Part shown: one piece after another, positions 1-9,974 of the stretch
How the letters are laid out: each line of letters opens with the position of its first letter
Numbering within the stretch: position 1 is the stretch's first letter
From: Sanguinoderma infundibulare
Lineage: Eukaryota; Basidiomycota; Agaricomycetes; Polyporales; Polyporaceae
Direction: 5' to 3'
Assembly: GCA_032821775.1 (NCBI GenBank)
Contig: JAVLRN010000007.1
Coordinates: 496,001 to 560,000 of the forward strand
DNA length: 64,000 nucleotides
Notes under the pieces: generated by a model
The model's database searches: none
The model's input: only the letters and a program-made list of their open reading frames with translations
What the model was told of the DNA's origin: nothing
Program-made: the position numbers and the translations under genes

Positions 1-182
1 TCGGGTTCTGATGTGCGGGAGACCAGGAGGCGTTCGCCACCACTTCGGGGCGGATCTGGCCTCGCTCGATGAGCGTGACCAAGCAAGGCGGCACAGGCGT
101 GAGTTGTCCATTCGCAGTAAAGGGTATTTGCGTGGTATGGACTCATCGCCATAGCAATGATCTAGCTACCTGTATCTACTGG

Positions 183-1826
183 TTACACGCCGGCGAATAT
201 GTTGCAATTGACTCTGAACCTCGAGAAGAGTATCAGCAGCGACCCAAAAATTTGCAACCCGCCACACAGGACGATCATGCCCGTGTACCTCCCATCGTCT
301 GCCTTCAACATCGCACCTGCTACAGGACCGCTAGCCAGGGATCTGTGATGCGCATGTCAGAAATAAAAGCCTACCCTGCTTTCAACATGCGAAGAACACA
401 AGACTGACGCGAAGGATATGATGCTGTACATGATCCCGATCCTCGTCCCAACCTCCTTGATGTCCGAAACTTGCGCGACGCACGGAATGCTCAAGGCATA
501 GAATGAGCCCCCCAGGAAGCCATACATTGCCCCAAAGACGGCTATGGGGACGAATGAGACGGCAAACGTCCAAAACACGAGCACGAGGATGCCCGTGAGG
601 AACGCCGCAGGGGCTATGACGTTGAAACGGCCGACGGCGTCAGCCATCACAGCGAAAACGATCTTGCCTACGAGGGTGCCTATGTTCGGCGCAGAGACGA
701 TGTAAAATGCGGTCGAGGAAGGAACGCCCTTGGAGACGGCGTAGTTGGCAAGATATATCAATGGCATTTTCTGCGCTGAATCGACAAAGAATGTATAATC
801 AGTCAGGTGGCTGCCATATTGTTACAATACGCCTACTTACCGAGATCGATGAAGAAGCATCCTGCGACAAACAGCACGAATGGTAAATCTCTCAGGCTCT
901 TCATTAATGTCGGAAGCGAAGAGATGGGACGTGCGGCTTCCGGCCTGGCTCGGGGGATTATACGGCTCGTGATGGTCATGTTCCCGATGGTGCACAACAC
1001 GAGCTGAAAAAATGCCAAAGCACGGAGAGTCCATCCGAAGCCGATGCGTGCAAACAGATCGCGGGCCGCAATTGGGAAAGCCACGCCCCCTAAGGCGGCC
1101 CCGGAGAGGCGTCAGGCACTTAGGCTCGGAGAAACGGCGAGTACGCGATACTCACCTGCGGCTATACTTGCAAATCCGATTCCCATAGCGGTAGCACGGC
1201 GTGTCTTGAAATGCGTGGATATGGAGGCCATTGTCGGATAAAATCTGCCGCGACGGTCAGCGGATGTAAGCGCGAAGGGGATATGAAGACGACTTACAGC
1301 ATCCCATAGGCCAAGCCCGCGAGGAAGCCTTGGAGGAGGAGGAACTGGTACAACTGGGTACAAACGCTTGTCGCCATGGTGCTGAGGACGAGCAAGATTG
1401 ACCCGGCGACCAACGTTGCACGTGGACCATATGTGTCGAAAAGGCGACCCAAAACGAACCCCTTCAAAAAGAGCACACATCGTCAGCTGCACGGCGAACC
1501 GAGGAGTCGGAGAGACGTACAGAGAAGTTATACGTCCAATATTGCAGGGAGGCAATCCACGAGATGGTCGCGGGAGAGACACGGCTGAGCTGATGCTTGG
1601 TGTAGTATGTCTCGAACACGCCGAATGAAATCAGCGGGCCGGAAGCGAAGAGCATGAGAGCTCCTCCGAAGACAGTAAGCCAGGCCTTGAGCCCGCCGTC
1701 CGGGAAGGTGTGGTCGTCCCACTGGACAGTCGAATTCTTGACACCAATGCCAGATGCGGAGGATGTCTCGTCCTTCCGGTGCAAAGACGAGTCCGCTGGC
1801 ATCTCTTTGCCGTGATTTCCGGCCAT
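183..1826 (-). CDS. MFS monocarboxylate-type transporter, apparently frameshifted
   Basis: Multi-exon gene for a major facilitator transporter of the fungal monocarboxylate-permease (MCH-like) type, a plasma-membrane carrier whose substrate cannot be read from sequence. Exon 1 starts at the ATG at 1826 with a hydrophilic leader, then PDGGLKAWLTVFGG and LISFGVFETYY (TM1). Later exons give GRLFDTYGPRATL (loop 2-3 motif), THFKTRRATAMGIG, a long central loop, FYIVSAPNIGTLVGKI and a last exon ending at the stop at 183-185. Introns are short; the last uses a weak GTGTTC donor. Odd: no GT-AG choice joins exon 1 (ending near 1521-1534) to the next block (1310-1480) in one frame. All three acceptor phases at 1486 give a stop or the wrong frame, and one surplus base near 1470-1476 would explain it. 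So it is a recent pseudogene or a sequence error. Family assignment is firm; integrity is not. Confidence 0.8.
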
Positions 1827-2224
1827 GGGTGGGCGTTAAACGGTGGTCTCTGAGCTTGTGAGTCCGGGGCAACGAGGACAACGGGATCTGAGAGGGTCCT
1901 CGAAGCGGGCTTGACTGGTTAAATAGCAGCCTCTATCTAGCATCTGATAGAAAGAGATACGTGCACCTGATCCCGTGAGAGGGGCAGAATTGAGGATTAT
2001 TGCCTGGTAGCCTGATATGGGTGGGCTGTGACTGAAGGGAGCGAATCACGGGGAAGCTCGTTCGACGGGGAGGTACGGTGCCTGCTGCATGAAAAGTTGA
2101 GTTCATTTTTGTAGCACGCGTAGGATGTATTAAAGTGGGAATGCGACTGGCTGCCACCACTCTGACCTCCGGATCTAGTAATCCCCGGGTCGAAGTGCGG
2201 GGACGGTGTTTTGGGCCAATTTGT
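1827..2224. other. intergenic, upstream of the transporter
   Basis: No gene seen. It should hold the promoter of the leftward transporter gene. Open frames here look like chance; none shows a recognisable protein. Confidence 0.5.
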
Positions 2225-2708
2225 ATCATCAGAAATTCCCACGAGTTCTGACAGGTCTGACACAGATGTTTCAGATGTTTTCAGATGTTTTCAGAGAAGT
2301 TCAGACATGGTTCAGACCTGTCAGAAGTCAGAGGTCAGAGGTGCAAAACCCCCCTGTCAGACATTTTGAAATGGACACTCACGGTGCAGCGACAGGTCTG
2401 ACGAGGCCCACAATGGCTCGTATATCCCCTGCGAACACCCTCCGATGACCGAACCGGTGCACAACTGGCGGCATCGTCAGTAATGCTGGTGATTGCCGTG
2501 CGTCAATATGCGAGCACCGAGACACTCTCCAGTCCCCGCGCGTGGGCCGCGCGCTCCCAAATGGTTGCACAAGACCTCCCTCACCTCAATTCTTGGTGCC
2601 GCGAAGGGTGGGAGGCCGACGGTAGGTCGACATGTGTGTTTTCGGCCGCTTAGGCGCCCTAAGCGCCCGATATCCAGACATTCAGAACTCGTGGGAATTA
2701 CTGATGAT
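2225..2708. mobile_element. MITE-like element with 27-nt terminal inverted repeats
   Basis: Bases 2225-2251 and 2682-2708 are inverted copies differing at one position (26 of 27 match); the shared core is AATTCCCACGAGTTCTGA. The ~484-bp interior has no convincing gene. Next to the left end is a short tandem motif (CAGATGTTTT units, about 2264-2295), and a nested inverted pair GACAGGTCTGA/TCAGACCTGTC lies around 2250-2320. Length, inverted ends and lack of coding capacity fit a non-autonomous DNA transposon (MITE). I could not see a clear target-site duplication, so family and exact ends are open. Confidence 0.6.
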
Positions 2709-3031
2709 CGTGCATAGGGTCTGGACTCCTCTGGGAAGATCAGAGACATGACAGACGAAGAAGATCAGAGGTGAAAACTTCAACCGACAATGTTCAAGTG
2801 GTATACGTACAGATGAACTAGTCGATGTGGAAAACATGACACCGCAAAGTCAAGCACCCAGAATGGTTGGATCCTAATGCATGCCTCGCTATGTCTGCAA
2901 TCAGAACGAGGAAATATTGGGGGTCACCGGGGGGCGTACCCAGTCAGGATGATATGAGTAGCCGTGTCTGTTTACTCACGACTTCAAATTGCCGCTCGCA
3001 CAGAGCCGGATAATTTCGATGTTTGATGAGC
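2709..3031. other. spacer between two transposon-like elements
   Basis: No gene or repeat recognised in these ~320 bases. Confidence 0.4.
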
Positions 3032-3063
3032 GGTGAGTACTCCCAGTCAAAATCGACAAACGC
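3032..3063 (+). repeat. left inverted end
   Basis: Inverted counterpart of 6418-6449. The shared core CCCAGTCAAAATCGACAA is followed inside by CGC; the outer bases are similar but gapped (TGAGTACTCC against TACTCACCCC). Confidence 0.6.
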
Positions 3064-3083
3064 TCCAGCGTGCCAGAACGTGC

Positions 3084-3170
3084 CCGGTCGTGTTCGGTCG
3101 TGCTCGGTCGTGGGCATTGGCACCTGGCGTTTTCACGATGGGGCACGATGGGGCACGCTGGGGCACGCTA
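3084..3170 (+). repeat. subterminal tandem TCGTG and GGGGCACG units
   Basis: Three near-perfect CGGTCGTG units (3084-3112), then three GATGGGGCAC/GCTGGGGCAC units (3136-3167). Similar GTCGTG/GGGCAC motifs sit inside the opposite end (6354-6402), supporting a common element family. Confidence 0.55.
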
Positions 3171-3359
3171 TTTAATACTATTATCACGGCAAATCGTGCC
3201 CAGTAGTTTCGTCATGTTTGTGATCATGCAGTGTCTAATAATACATACTGGTCTGTCGTCCGACATCATCTCCCGTCGTGCTCAGCAACGCCCCCTCGTG
3301 CTCTCTGCCAATCCTACCTGACGTTACCGGACACGACCGTGCACGATGGTGCACGATGA

Positions 3360-3440
3360 CGCCCCCTCGCGCTTCCCTTCGCGCGCCCCCTCGCGCGCCC
3401 CCTCGCGCGTCCCCTCGTGCGTCCCCTTGGCGCGTCCCCT
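3360..3440 (+). repeat. GC-rich CCCCTCGCGCG tandem repeat
   Basis: Low-complexity array of 10-12 nt units of the type CCCCTCGCGCG with drifting copies. It makes long open frames that I regard as non-coding. Confidence 0.6.
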
Positions 3441-3629
3441 CGTGGCGTCCGGTGCCTATGCGGCCTTGCGACGTCCCCTCGTGCCCACGGCGGCCAGGTT
3501 CTCCTGTTCGTATTTCTAGTAGGTCCGAGTTAGCTGTTAAAATAGGTACTCAAAAAAAACTGCGACTTGCCACCTTTGTCTCGGCGTCCAGAGTCTGCCA
3601 CGCTAACTCAAACTCCTCCTTCGGGACAC

Positions 3630-4262
3630 TTGACGTTCAGCGACTGGTGGATCCAGTGGTCGAACGGCTAGTTGGCTGGATTGCCGAAGACGTAGCCTGA
3701 TGAGGCGGGATGGGTCAGCTGGGGCACGAAAGAAGGTAGGAACTCGACATTACGGACCTCCACCGTGAATGTAGACGAGCACGGGTACATATGCGAAGCC
3801 GCACAAGGTATGTCGCTTACAATTGTCGCCCCTCTTCACTCCGGCTGGAGCGTAAATGTTGAGCTTGAGACAGTCTTCACTCCCTGCGCCTCCTGCGTCG
3901 CCCGCTGTGTCGTGCCGTAAGCTATGTCACCGCCGAGCTTTCAGGCTTCAACTCAAAATGGCACGAAGCTCACCTCCAGTGCTTCTCTGAATGCAGAAGT
4001 TCGGGTACACGGTCAGGTCGATGACCTGGCCCGCAGCTTCGCTCGAAACACACGTCGTGTTCAAAGCCAGAGGGGCCCTCCACCGACGCTCTCCAAGAGG
4101 GGGCTCCACGTACAGTACTCCGAGGTATGCGACCGTGTCCGGGTAGGAGAGATTGCCTCTGTACTTGACGTAGCCGAGGTCCACCACATTCGGCGAAGAG
4201 CTGTCGGAAGCCGCAGCCGCGACCTTGAAAAGACACATGAGGAGCGTCAAGTACGGTAGAAC
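3630..4262 (-). pseudogene. type-B carboxylesterase (carotenoid-ester-lipase type) 5' fragment
   Basis: On the minus strand, from about 4262, comes a hydrophobic leader (LPYLTLLMCLF), then VVDLGYVKYRGN, AYLGVLYVEPPLGERRWRAP and VIDLTVYPNFCIQ. After an intron it continues with GGAGSEDCLKLNIYAPAGVK, then VPVLVYIHGGG, then GYVFGNPAN. These are the successive N-terminal blocks of fungal type-B carboxylesterases, including the oxyanion-hole HGGG. The copy is broken: an in-frame TAG at 3668-3670 stands where tryptophan is usual, and homology ends at about 3630, before the catalytic serine region. The original introns remain, so the piece was copied as DNA rather than from mRNA. It cannot make a working enzyme. 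Confidence 0.75.
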
Positions 4263-4297
4263 CAGCTCACGACCGGCAGGTCGTCCACCTGGACCGG

Positions 4298-5000
4298 TCA
4301 GCGGATCCCGTCCTGGAGCTTCTTGAGCTTCTTGAGCTGCACCGCGAGCTCGCCCTTGCTGATCTCGTTCACCGGGAACGCGCGCAGGTGCGACGCGAGC
4401 GCGCCGCCCATTGCGATGAACCATTTGGTCGAACTGGTACCACTTTATCGCATTCCGGTAGTTCATTGGTGGTATCCCTCGCCCATCGTGAGCAGCGCCG
4501 CCGAGTGCATCGTCGCATCGCGGGGACCCACGCGGGAAGAAAAAAAATGGGGGGACCAACAATCAGCACTATGCCAAGGTCGTTGAATGGTCTGCACGAC
4601 TCACCTGAGAAGAAGTAGTCTGGTGCACTTTCTGTCGTCGTGCGGGGTCTCACCAATATAATGGGCAATGGAGTTGATGCAAAAGGTGGACTGCAGGTGC
4701 CAGGGATGCGACGAGAACAGCGTGAGTACGACCAGTGATAGCATCCCGATGTGCTCGGCGCGCTGAAAACTATTCCCTTACATGGTGGACGAACGTGGTT
4801 CGCAACATGCCAGCGTAGTACCATCCCCCCACCAATCCCCCCATCCGAGTCCAGCCATGACCGGAGGGAGTGCGTAGCCAAGGTTGAGTATGATGGCAAA
4901 GTACCAATGGTGCTGCCACTGCACGATGTCGTTCTTTTGCTGGTCGCTTGAGGCCAGAGCGAGGCTCGTGGCGGCTGGAAGTTTGTGGCTCCCACATGAG
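4298..5000 (-). pseudogene. delta-9 fatty acid desaturase fragment
   Basis: Reading leftward, the recognisable blocks are DIVQWQHHWYFAIILNLGYA and GLGWGDWWG (membrane region), FCINSIAHYIGETPHDDRK, LLTMGEGYH, then PMNYRNAIKWYQFD in another frame, then TKWFIAMGGALASHLRAFPV and ELAVQLKKLKKLQDGI before a stop at 4298. These match the C-terminal half of fungal stearoyl-CoA desaturases (OLE1 type, ER membrane). Between GEGYH and PMNYRN the segment with the third histidine box (HNFHH in the family) is deleted and the frame changes, so metal binding is lost. The N-terminal half and first histidine boxes are absent. It lies directly upstream of the carboxylesterase fragment, same strand, with almost no spacer. 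Confidence 0.75.
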
Positions 5001-5619
5001 GAAGTCTCAGTCGTCGCACCGTCGCGCTGCATCGCAGGGCCAAAGAATGTCCGAGAGCCTGGAAAGCTGTGGGCCTGGGAGCCTGAGAGTAGACGCATCG
5101 GAATGGGAAGCTGCGTGTGAGCCAATCCAAGTGCTGCACGGAGCTTCAGACAGAAGGGGAATATGTACGTGAACGTCCTGACGGCCGAGCATAAGCGCAG
5201 GAACATACGGAAGACATGAGGCCCATATGCGTGCGGGGTGGGCGAGCAGAAGGCGAAGACACCGAAGCCGATTTGTACTCAACGTTGGATAGACTATCGA
5301 TGACCCTCAGGCTAAGGCTCAGGCTCAGGCTGGACAGGTGCGAGGCCTTCCGCGGAACGATGCTAAGCCTCGCTAACCGTGGTCCATACGCGAGTCCGGA
5401 ATGTACAAGTTAGCGAGTCCTGCGTCCAGACGTCTTGAATTTGAGCATTTCGTCATACGCAGCGATGCGAGTATGATAGCCGGAAGAGCGGTTGCACGAG
5501 AGAGGCCAAGTTCTCCTGTGGATTCTCTATGCCCGGGGATAGAGCTTGTGGCTGCGGAATGTCAGTGGGACTCTGTTAGTTTGAATGCTCCACTGGCGCA
5601 AGGCCCGTCAGGCGAAGTT

Positions 5620-5813
5620 CGCGAATGTAGAGGCTCATGTACTTGGAGTACAAGACTCCGGTCTGGAGCTTGATCATGATATGGTCGACGCGCTTCTCGA
5701 GATAGGCCCATGCGGCGCACGATGCTCAAGTCGGCACGCTCATGCTCTCAGCGACATCCCACTCACGAACTACTCACCAGGTCCTCTGCGCTGCTCCCCG
5801 TGAGCGTTGTCAT
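5620..5813 (-). pseudogene. cullin 5' end fragment
   Basis: Starting from an ATG at 5813 the minus strand reads MTTLTGSSAEDL. After a short gap resembling a decayed intron it reads AAWAYLEKRVDHIMIKLQTG and YSKYMSLYI. This is the conserved beginning of fungal cullin-1/CDC53-type scaffolds (family form: W.FLE.GVDHIM.KLQ.G.SY.KYM.LY). Homology stops at a destroyed donor near 5620 and I find no further cullin exons. Bases 5814-6200 may be its captured upstream region. In the cell cullin scaffolds SCF ubiquitin ligases; this piece is far too short to act. Confidence 0.6.
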
Positions 5814-6417
5814 TGTCGTCGGCGGCGGCGGGGGCAGCAGCTCAAAAGTATCTGGGGAGCTCTCGGGGAGACCATGGGAGTCCGGAGACAGGTCTTGAAG
5901 CTGAAAAATGTCAGGAGGTCGCGCGATCAAGCTGATTAAAGATAACATCAGCGCACATCTCACTATATGCGTCCAAGGGAGTGCGCTCGTGGACTGCAGT
6001 TCCGGTGCTGGAGTTGCTGGACCTATTGTCGGGGGAATAACAGTCTCCGGGAGCGTCACTTGAGGCTGTCGGACCTGGGGCGTAGATGGAGGGATCCGAG
6101 AAGAAGATGACGGGGCAGTGGGGGCTGAAGTTTGTCATGATGCCATAGAGGCCATTGAGTGAAGAGAGATGCCAGCAAGAGGAATGGCGCGAGGAGAGCA
6201 ATTCAGTGCAACACAGATCACACGCAGTTGAGCAGGGCGAGGAGACACGCAGACAGAAGACGTCTGTAACTCGGTAGGATACACGTGACGTAAATCCGGG
6301 CGATCATTGACTTCGAGAAGCACCCAAAATCACCTGCCGCTTGCAAAAACGATGGGGCACAATCCCACACGACCAAACACGCTCCTCCACGCTCCTCCAC
6401 GATCCCGGAATGGTGGG
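5814..6417. other. non-coding interior of the putative element
   Basis: Contains an open frame at 5911-6201 on the minus strand without recognisable domains, possibly captured 5' DNA of the cullin gene. Nothing else supported. Confidence 0.35.
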
Positions 6418-6449
6418 GCGCTTGTCGATTTTGACTGGGGGTGAGTACC
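6418..6449 (-). repeat. right inverted end
   Basis: Inverted partner of 3032-3063, with the shared core read on the minus strand. It sits about 80 bases from the tRNA-Glu gene. Confidence 0.6.
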
Positions 6450-6530
6450 GAGAAGTTGGTGACCCATGAGGGCGGAGTATGGATGAACTACGCTCAAGGA
6501 GCCGTGGAAAAACCATGGCAACCTTTAGAA

Positions 6531-6602
6531 TTCCGACACGGGGAATCGAACCCCGGGCTATCGCGTGAGAGGCGATAATGTTAGCCACTACACCATATCG
6601 GA
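6531..6602 (-). tRNA. tRNA-Glu (anticodon CUC)
   Basis: A 72-nt cloverleaf on the minus strand. The acceptor stem is TCCGATA with TGTCGGA plus discriminator A. The D arm contains TGGTGTAGTGGCTAACA. The anticodon stem TCGC/GCGA carries loop CTCTCAC, giving anticodon CTC (Glu, reads GAG). The T arm is CGGGG-TTCGATT-CCCCG. No intron is apparent and CCA is not encoded, as usual in eukaryotes. It lies between the transposon-like block and the AP-2 sigma gene. Confidence 0.95.
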
Positions 6603-6760
6603 TCCTACTATTTATCACACTACGTTACTATGTATTATACCAATCATTGTTCCGTCCAAGTTGCCTCTTAGACTTGCTGCCTGCTGGAGTCGAGTCCCGA
6701 CCCCTCCCTCTATTTCTTTCCAATCGCACTCAGTGTCTCGTTCTCATTGCCCACCTGACG

Positions 6761-7494
6761 ATGATCCGTTTCATCCTCGTGCAGGTCGGTCACCGCTCGA
6801 ATTGTAACATCCATCGAAAGCTGAACCAACACACTAGAATCGTCAAGGCAAGACGCGTCTCTCCAAATGGTACGTTCCTTATGACGACGACGAGAAGGTC
6901 CGCCGCCTCCCACAATGCACGGTCGTGACCCGGAGCTGACGAGGGGTGGGTGTGAATGCACAAGGTGCGGCTGAGGGGCGAGGTGCATCGGTTGGTCGCG
7001 CCGAGGGACCAGAAGTACCAGTCCAACTTTGTCGAGGTGCGCATATATCCATCGCGTAATGTCTGACAGCCACGCCGACCTACCTTGTTGCGTCAGTTCC
7101 GGAATCACAAGGTCGTGTACCGCCGGTACGCGGGCCTGTTCTTCTGCATCTGCGTGGACGCGAACGACAACGAGCTCGCGTACCTCGAGGCGATCCACCT
7201 CTTCGTGGAAGTGCTCGGTACGTCACACCTCTCATCCTTTGTTGGACGTCTGCTGGGTGCGGGCGTTGATTGGTCCTTCCCGTTTCAGACACGTTCTTCG
7301 ATAACGTCTGTGAGCTCGACTTGGTGTTCAACTTCTACAAGGTATGGTTACGTTTTCCGTATGCATTCTTGCATTGTGTGAACACTGGACAGGTGTATGC
7401 TATCTTGGACGAAGTCTTCTTGGCGGGAGAGATTGAAGAGACTAGTAAGGATGTTGTGCTAGCAAGACTGGAGCAGCTGGAGAAACTCGAGTGA
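6761..7494 (+). CDS. AP-2 adaptor complex sigma subunit
   Basis: Small (sigma) subunit of the AP-2 clathrin adaptor, which helps recruit cargo with dileucine signals at the plasma membrane. The gene splices from six exons: 6761-6784, 6838-6897, 6965-7036, 7097-7217, 7289-7341, 7393-7494. This gives 143 residues, against 142 for the animal protein. Diagnostic blocks: [68 protein letters not shown] and [14 protein letters not shown], the last typical of AP-2 rather than AP-1/AP-3 sigma. The ATG at 6761 is the only one giving the conserved N-terminus. The frame is intact with normal intron sizes (51-71 nt). Confidence 0.95.
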
Positions 7495-8327
7495 CCGACG
7501 GCGGCTCCGCTGCGTCGCTCCCTCGACCTCGGAAACTTACATTGGATCTGGATATCGTCATTGTGACGTTGTAATATTACCCGGGTAATGTCTCTGATCT
7601 GTACCCCGCTAGTCTCCCCGTGTTGCGGTTTGCCTTTGTGATGCAAAATGCCCGCTGCTTAGATTTGGTGGTGAGTTCCGGGATAATGAACTTGGCGATA
7701 TTGTGCTAATTCCAGTTTCGTATGCCGTGGTGACCTAGAGCTGGGTGTAGGCAGGGTGCTAAACCAAGCACTTACTTTGCGCGTCGTATCCCTGTAAACA
7801 ATCCCCCGTTGATTGTCAGATACTAGTTTGCATTTCTCCGCAAGGCCGTACCTTCCCCGTTGTCAATTGCCAGCAAGACAAGAAAGCAAACATCGAAAGG
7901 CATGACAGATTCCTTGAAATGTCGTACGCTCATGCTAATGACACTCAGCCAGCTCAGCGCGTTGAAGACAAACCTATCGTCGTAAGCGCTTACCCGCCAA
8001 AGAGATTGTGAACCGAGTTACGGCGGAGAACATGTCGAGGTTTGCCAGGTTTGGGTTCATATTTCCACTTTCGTCAGCGATCGACAGAAGACAGAGGCTG
8101 ACGGTGCCGAATGTGTAGTGGTTGACATTCCGTCCCCGCCTCTTGCCCCAACAACAAATCTCCCCGCGCCTCCCTACTCACCACTCTCTCCACCTCATCG
8201 CTCTCCTCCTCAGAACTCTCCCTCGTCACACCAACTCTCTCGTTCTCCACCTTCGACGCTCTCATCCTCCAGTTCCTCTCGTCCGACCGAGTATCGACCT
8301 CCTGTTGACCCGCATTCGACAACGACA
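7495..8327. other. intergenic with the coiled-coil gene's promoter region
   Basis: No gene seen. The right part (from about 8080) is pyrimidine-rich and contains GATCGACAGAAGACAGAGGC around 8085-8105. The same motif occurs upstream of the two other coiled-coil gene copies (about 18300-18325 and 48025-48050, inverted), so the promoter was duplicated with the gene. Confidence 0.55.
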
Positions 8328-9974
8328 ATGGGGTCTCTCTCCAACGACGTTCGCGACATCGTCTCGACTCCCGTCATCCTCCTCTTCATCGTCTTCAACG
8401 TCTCCGCCCACCCTTGGTTCTGGATCTACCTCAGCATCTTCCCCGTCTCCGCGTTCGTCTACAAGACCGCCTCGTTCGACGTTCGCCTCGGCATCGAATT
8501 CGTCTTCGGCATGTTCAACACCCCGCCGCCGTACTTTGCGCTGGAGTTGTCGGTCTGTTTGCACGAATGGGCTGTCAACGTGGGCATTCCGTCTCCGCCA
8601 AAATCTCACTCTCGTGCTGATGATCTACGTTGTAGGTCGTCGACGTCCTGGACTACATCGTCTTCCTCCTGTCCCTGGACCGTGGCGCTGTCCGCGTTGC
8701 AGTCAAAGGCTTCCCTGCAGCACAAGAGAAGCTCGCTGTCGAGGATGCTGACACTGCCACCACGGTCTCTGCGAAGGACGACCAGACCGCCGATATTGTT
8801 GCTGAGAGGGACGCTGCTATCGCCCGTGCTGACGCCATGGTCAACGAGAACCAGGCGGTTGCCGCGAGGAACAAGGAGCTCGAGGCTACGACGAAGATTC
8901 TCTCCGTGAGTGGATTCAGCATCGTGATGGGCGAAGCTGATGTTAGTGGTGTAGGAAAAGCTGCACATGAGCGGGATGAACGTCACGTGCTTGGAGGAGC
9001 AGCTCGCTATGAAGACGGAGTCTCAGAACGAGATTCTCGAGGAGATGGATAAGATGGAGGTGCGTCGTTTCTTTTCGATTGCCGCATATGCTCATGGTTA
9101 ACCGCGTCGACAGGACGACCTCGAGACGACGAAGGCGAAGCTGCACACGAGCGAGGCCAATGTCAAACGTCTCGAGGAGCAGCTTGCGGCGATGACCGAG
9201 GTTCAGGACTCGGTGCGTGTCAGGTTTCAATCGCCCCCCCACGCGTACGGCTAAAGCACTTGACAGGGAGAGCTTGAGGCTGGGAAGGCGGAGATCTGTG
9301 GACTTAAAGAGAAGCTGCACGCCAGCGAGATGAACGTTATCTCGCTGGAGCAGCAGATCGCGATCAAGACCGAGTCGCAGAACGAGATGCTCAACGGAAT
9401 GGATGAACTCGAGGTGCGACTGATCAGTGCTAGCTGAACGCATTCCCCGACCTGACGCAACTCGCTCTTGTAGGACGAGCTGAAGACGACGAAGACACAG
9501 CTCAAGGAGGCCATCGCGCAGAAGAGTGCCATCGAGGGCGAGCTGCTCGAGGTCCGGGAGCTCGCTGCGAGCCAAGTCGCGCAGACCAGCGCGCGGGAGG
9601 CGAGCGACAAGAAGGTCATCGCGCAGCAGGCCGCCGACATCGCAAAGCTCAAGGAACAACTCGCCGAGGCCATCCGCACCGAGCCCATGCAGGCAAGCGA
9701 AGTCACCTTCAATCCGGCCAAACCTGCCGCCACTCGCAAGCCTGCTGGACGGCAGCTGTACACGCCGCCGACCTCGCCGCGGAGCTCTGTGCTGTTTGGG
9801 ACTGCAAAGGGATCGCTCGCAACTCGGATGTCGACCGTCTCTCCGACCTCGTCCAAGTTCAAGCTGTCCTCTATCCGGATCCCGTCGCACCGCGGAAGTG
9901 TCGCCGAATCTCCTGCGAAGGCTTCCTCTGTTCGTGGGGGCCGTTCCTCGCCCAACCAAGCCGACAAAGCATAG
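8328..9974 (+). CDS. membrane-anchored coiled-coil protein, copy 1
   Basis: Unrecognised family, three copies in this window. Exons 8328-8579, 8636-8905, 8955-9059, 9114-9212, 9267-9413 and 9474-9974 splice to 457 residues. Residues ~1-45 open with MGSLSNDVRDIVSTPVILLF and a long hydrophobic stretch (VFNVSAHPWFWIYLS); a second hydrophobic segment follows at ~86-98 (LDYIVFLLSL). The middle (~120-360) is an acidic/basic coiled coil in which consecutive exons repeat a unit like KLHxSExNVxxLEEQLAxKTESQNExL, so the rod grew by exon duplication. The tail (~370-457) is Ser/Pro/Arg-rich (SPRSSVLFGTAKGS, SIRIPSHRGSV). I infer a membrane-tethered scaffold or tether; no enzyme motif is visible. The start is shared by all copies. 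Confidence 0.8.

Larger units (their letters stand above)
3032..6449. mobile_element. putative non-autonomous element carrying three host gene fragments
   Basis: The ends 3032-3063 and 6418-6449 are inverted relatives sharing the core CCCAGTCAAAATCGACAA, with a GGT(GAG)TACTC-like tip outside and CGC inside. Both continue inward into short TCGTG-rich repeats (CGGTCGTG units at 3084-3112; GCTCCTCCAC units at 6381-6400). Between them lie, all on the minus strand, decayed pieces of a cullin gene, a delta-9 desaturase gene and a carboxylesterase gene, the last with introns still present. No transposase is visible. This resembles Pack-type TIR elements, or a Helitron-like gene-fragment carrier. The alternative is two independent small elements (one at each end) around a degenerate gene graveyard. 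Target-site duplications were not found. Confidence 0.45.

Noticed and set aside
3278..3700. 140-codon frame with Pro/Arg/Ser repeats
   Set aside because: Produced by the CCCCTCGCGCG tandem repeat; no codon-level or domain support.
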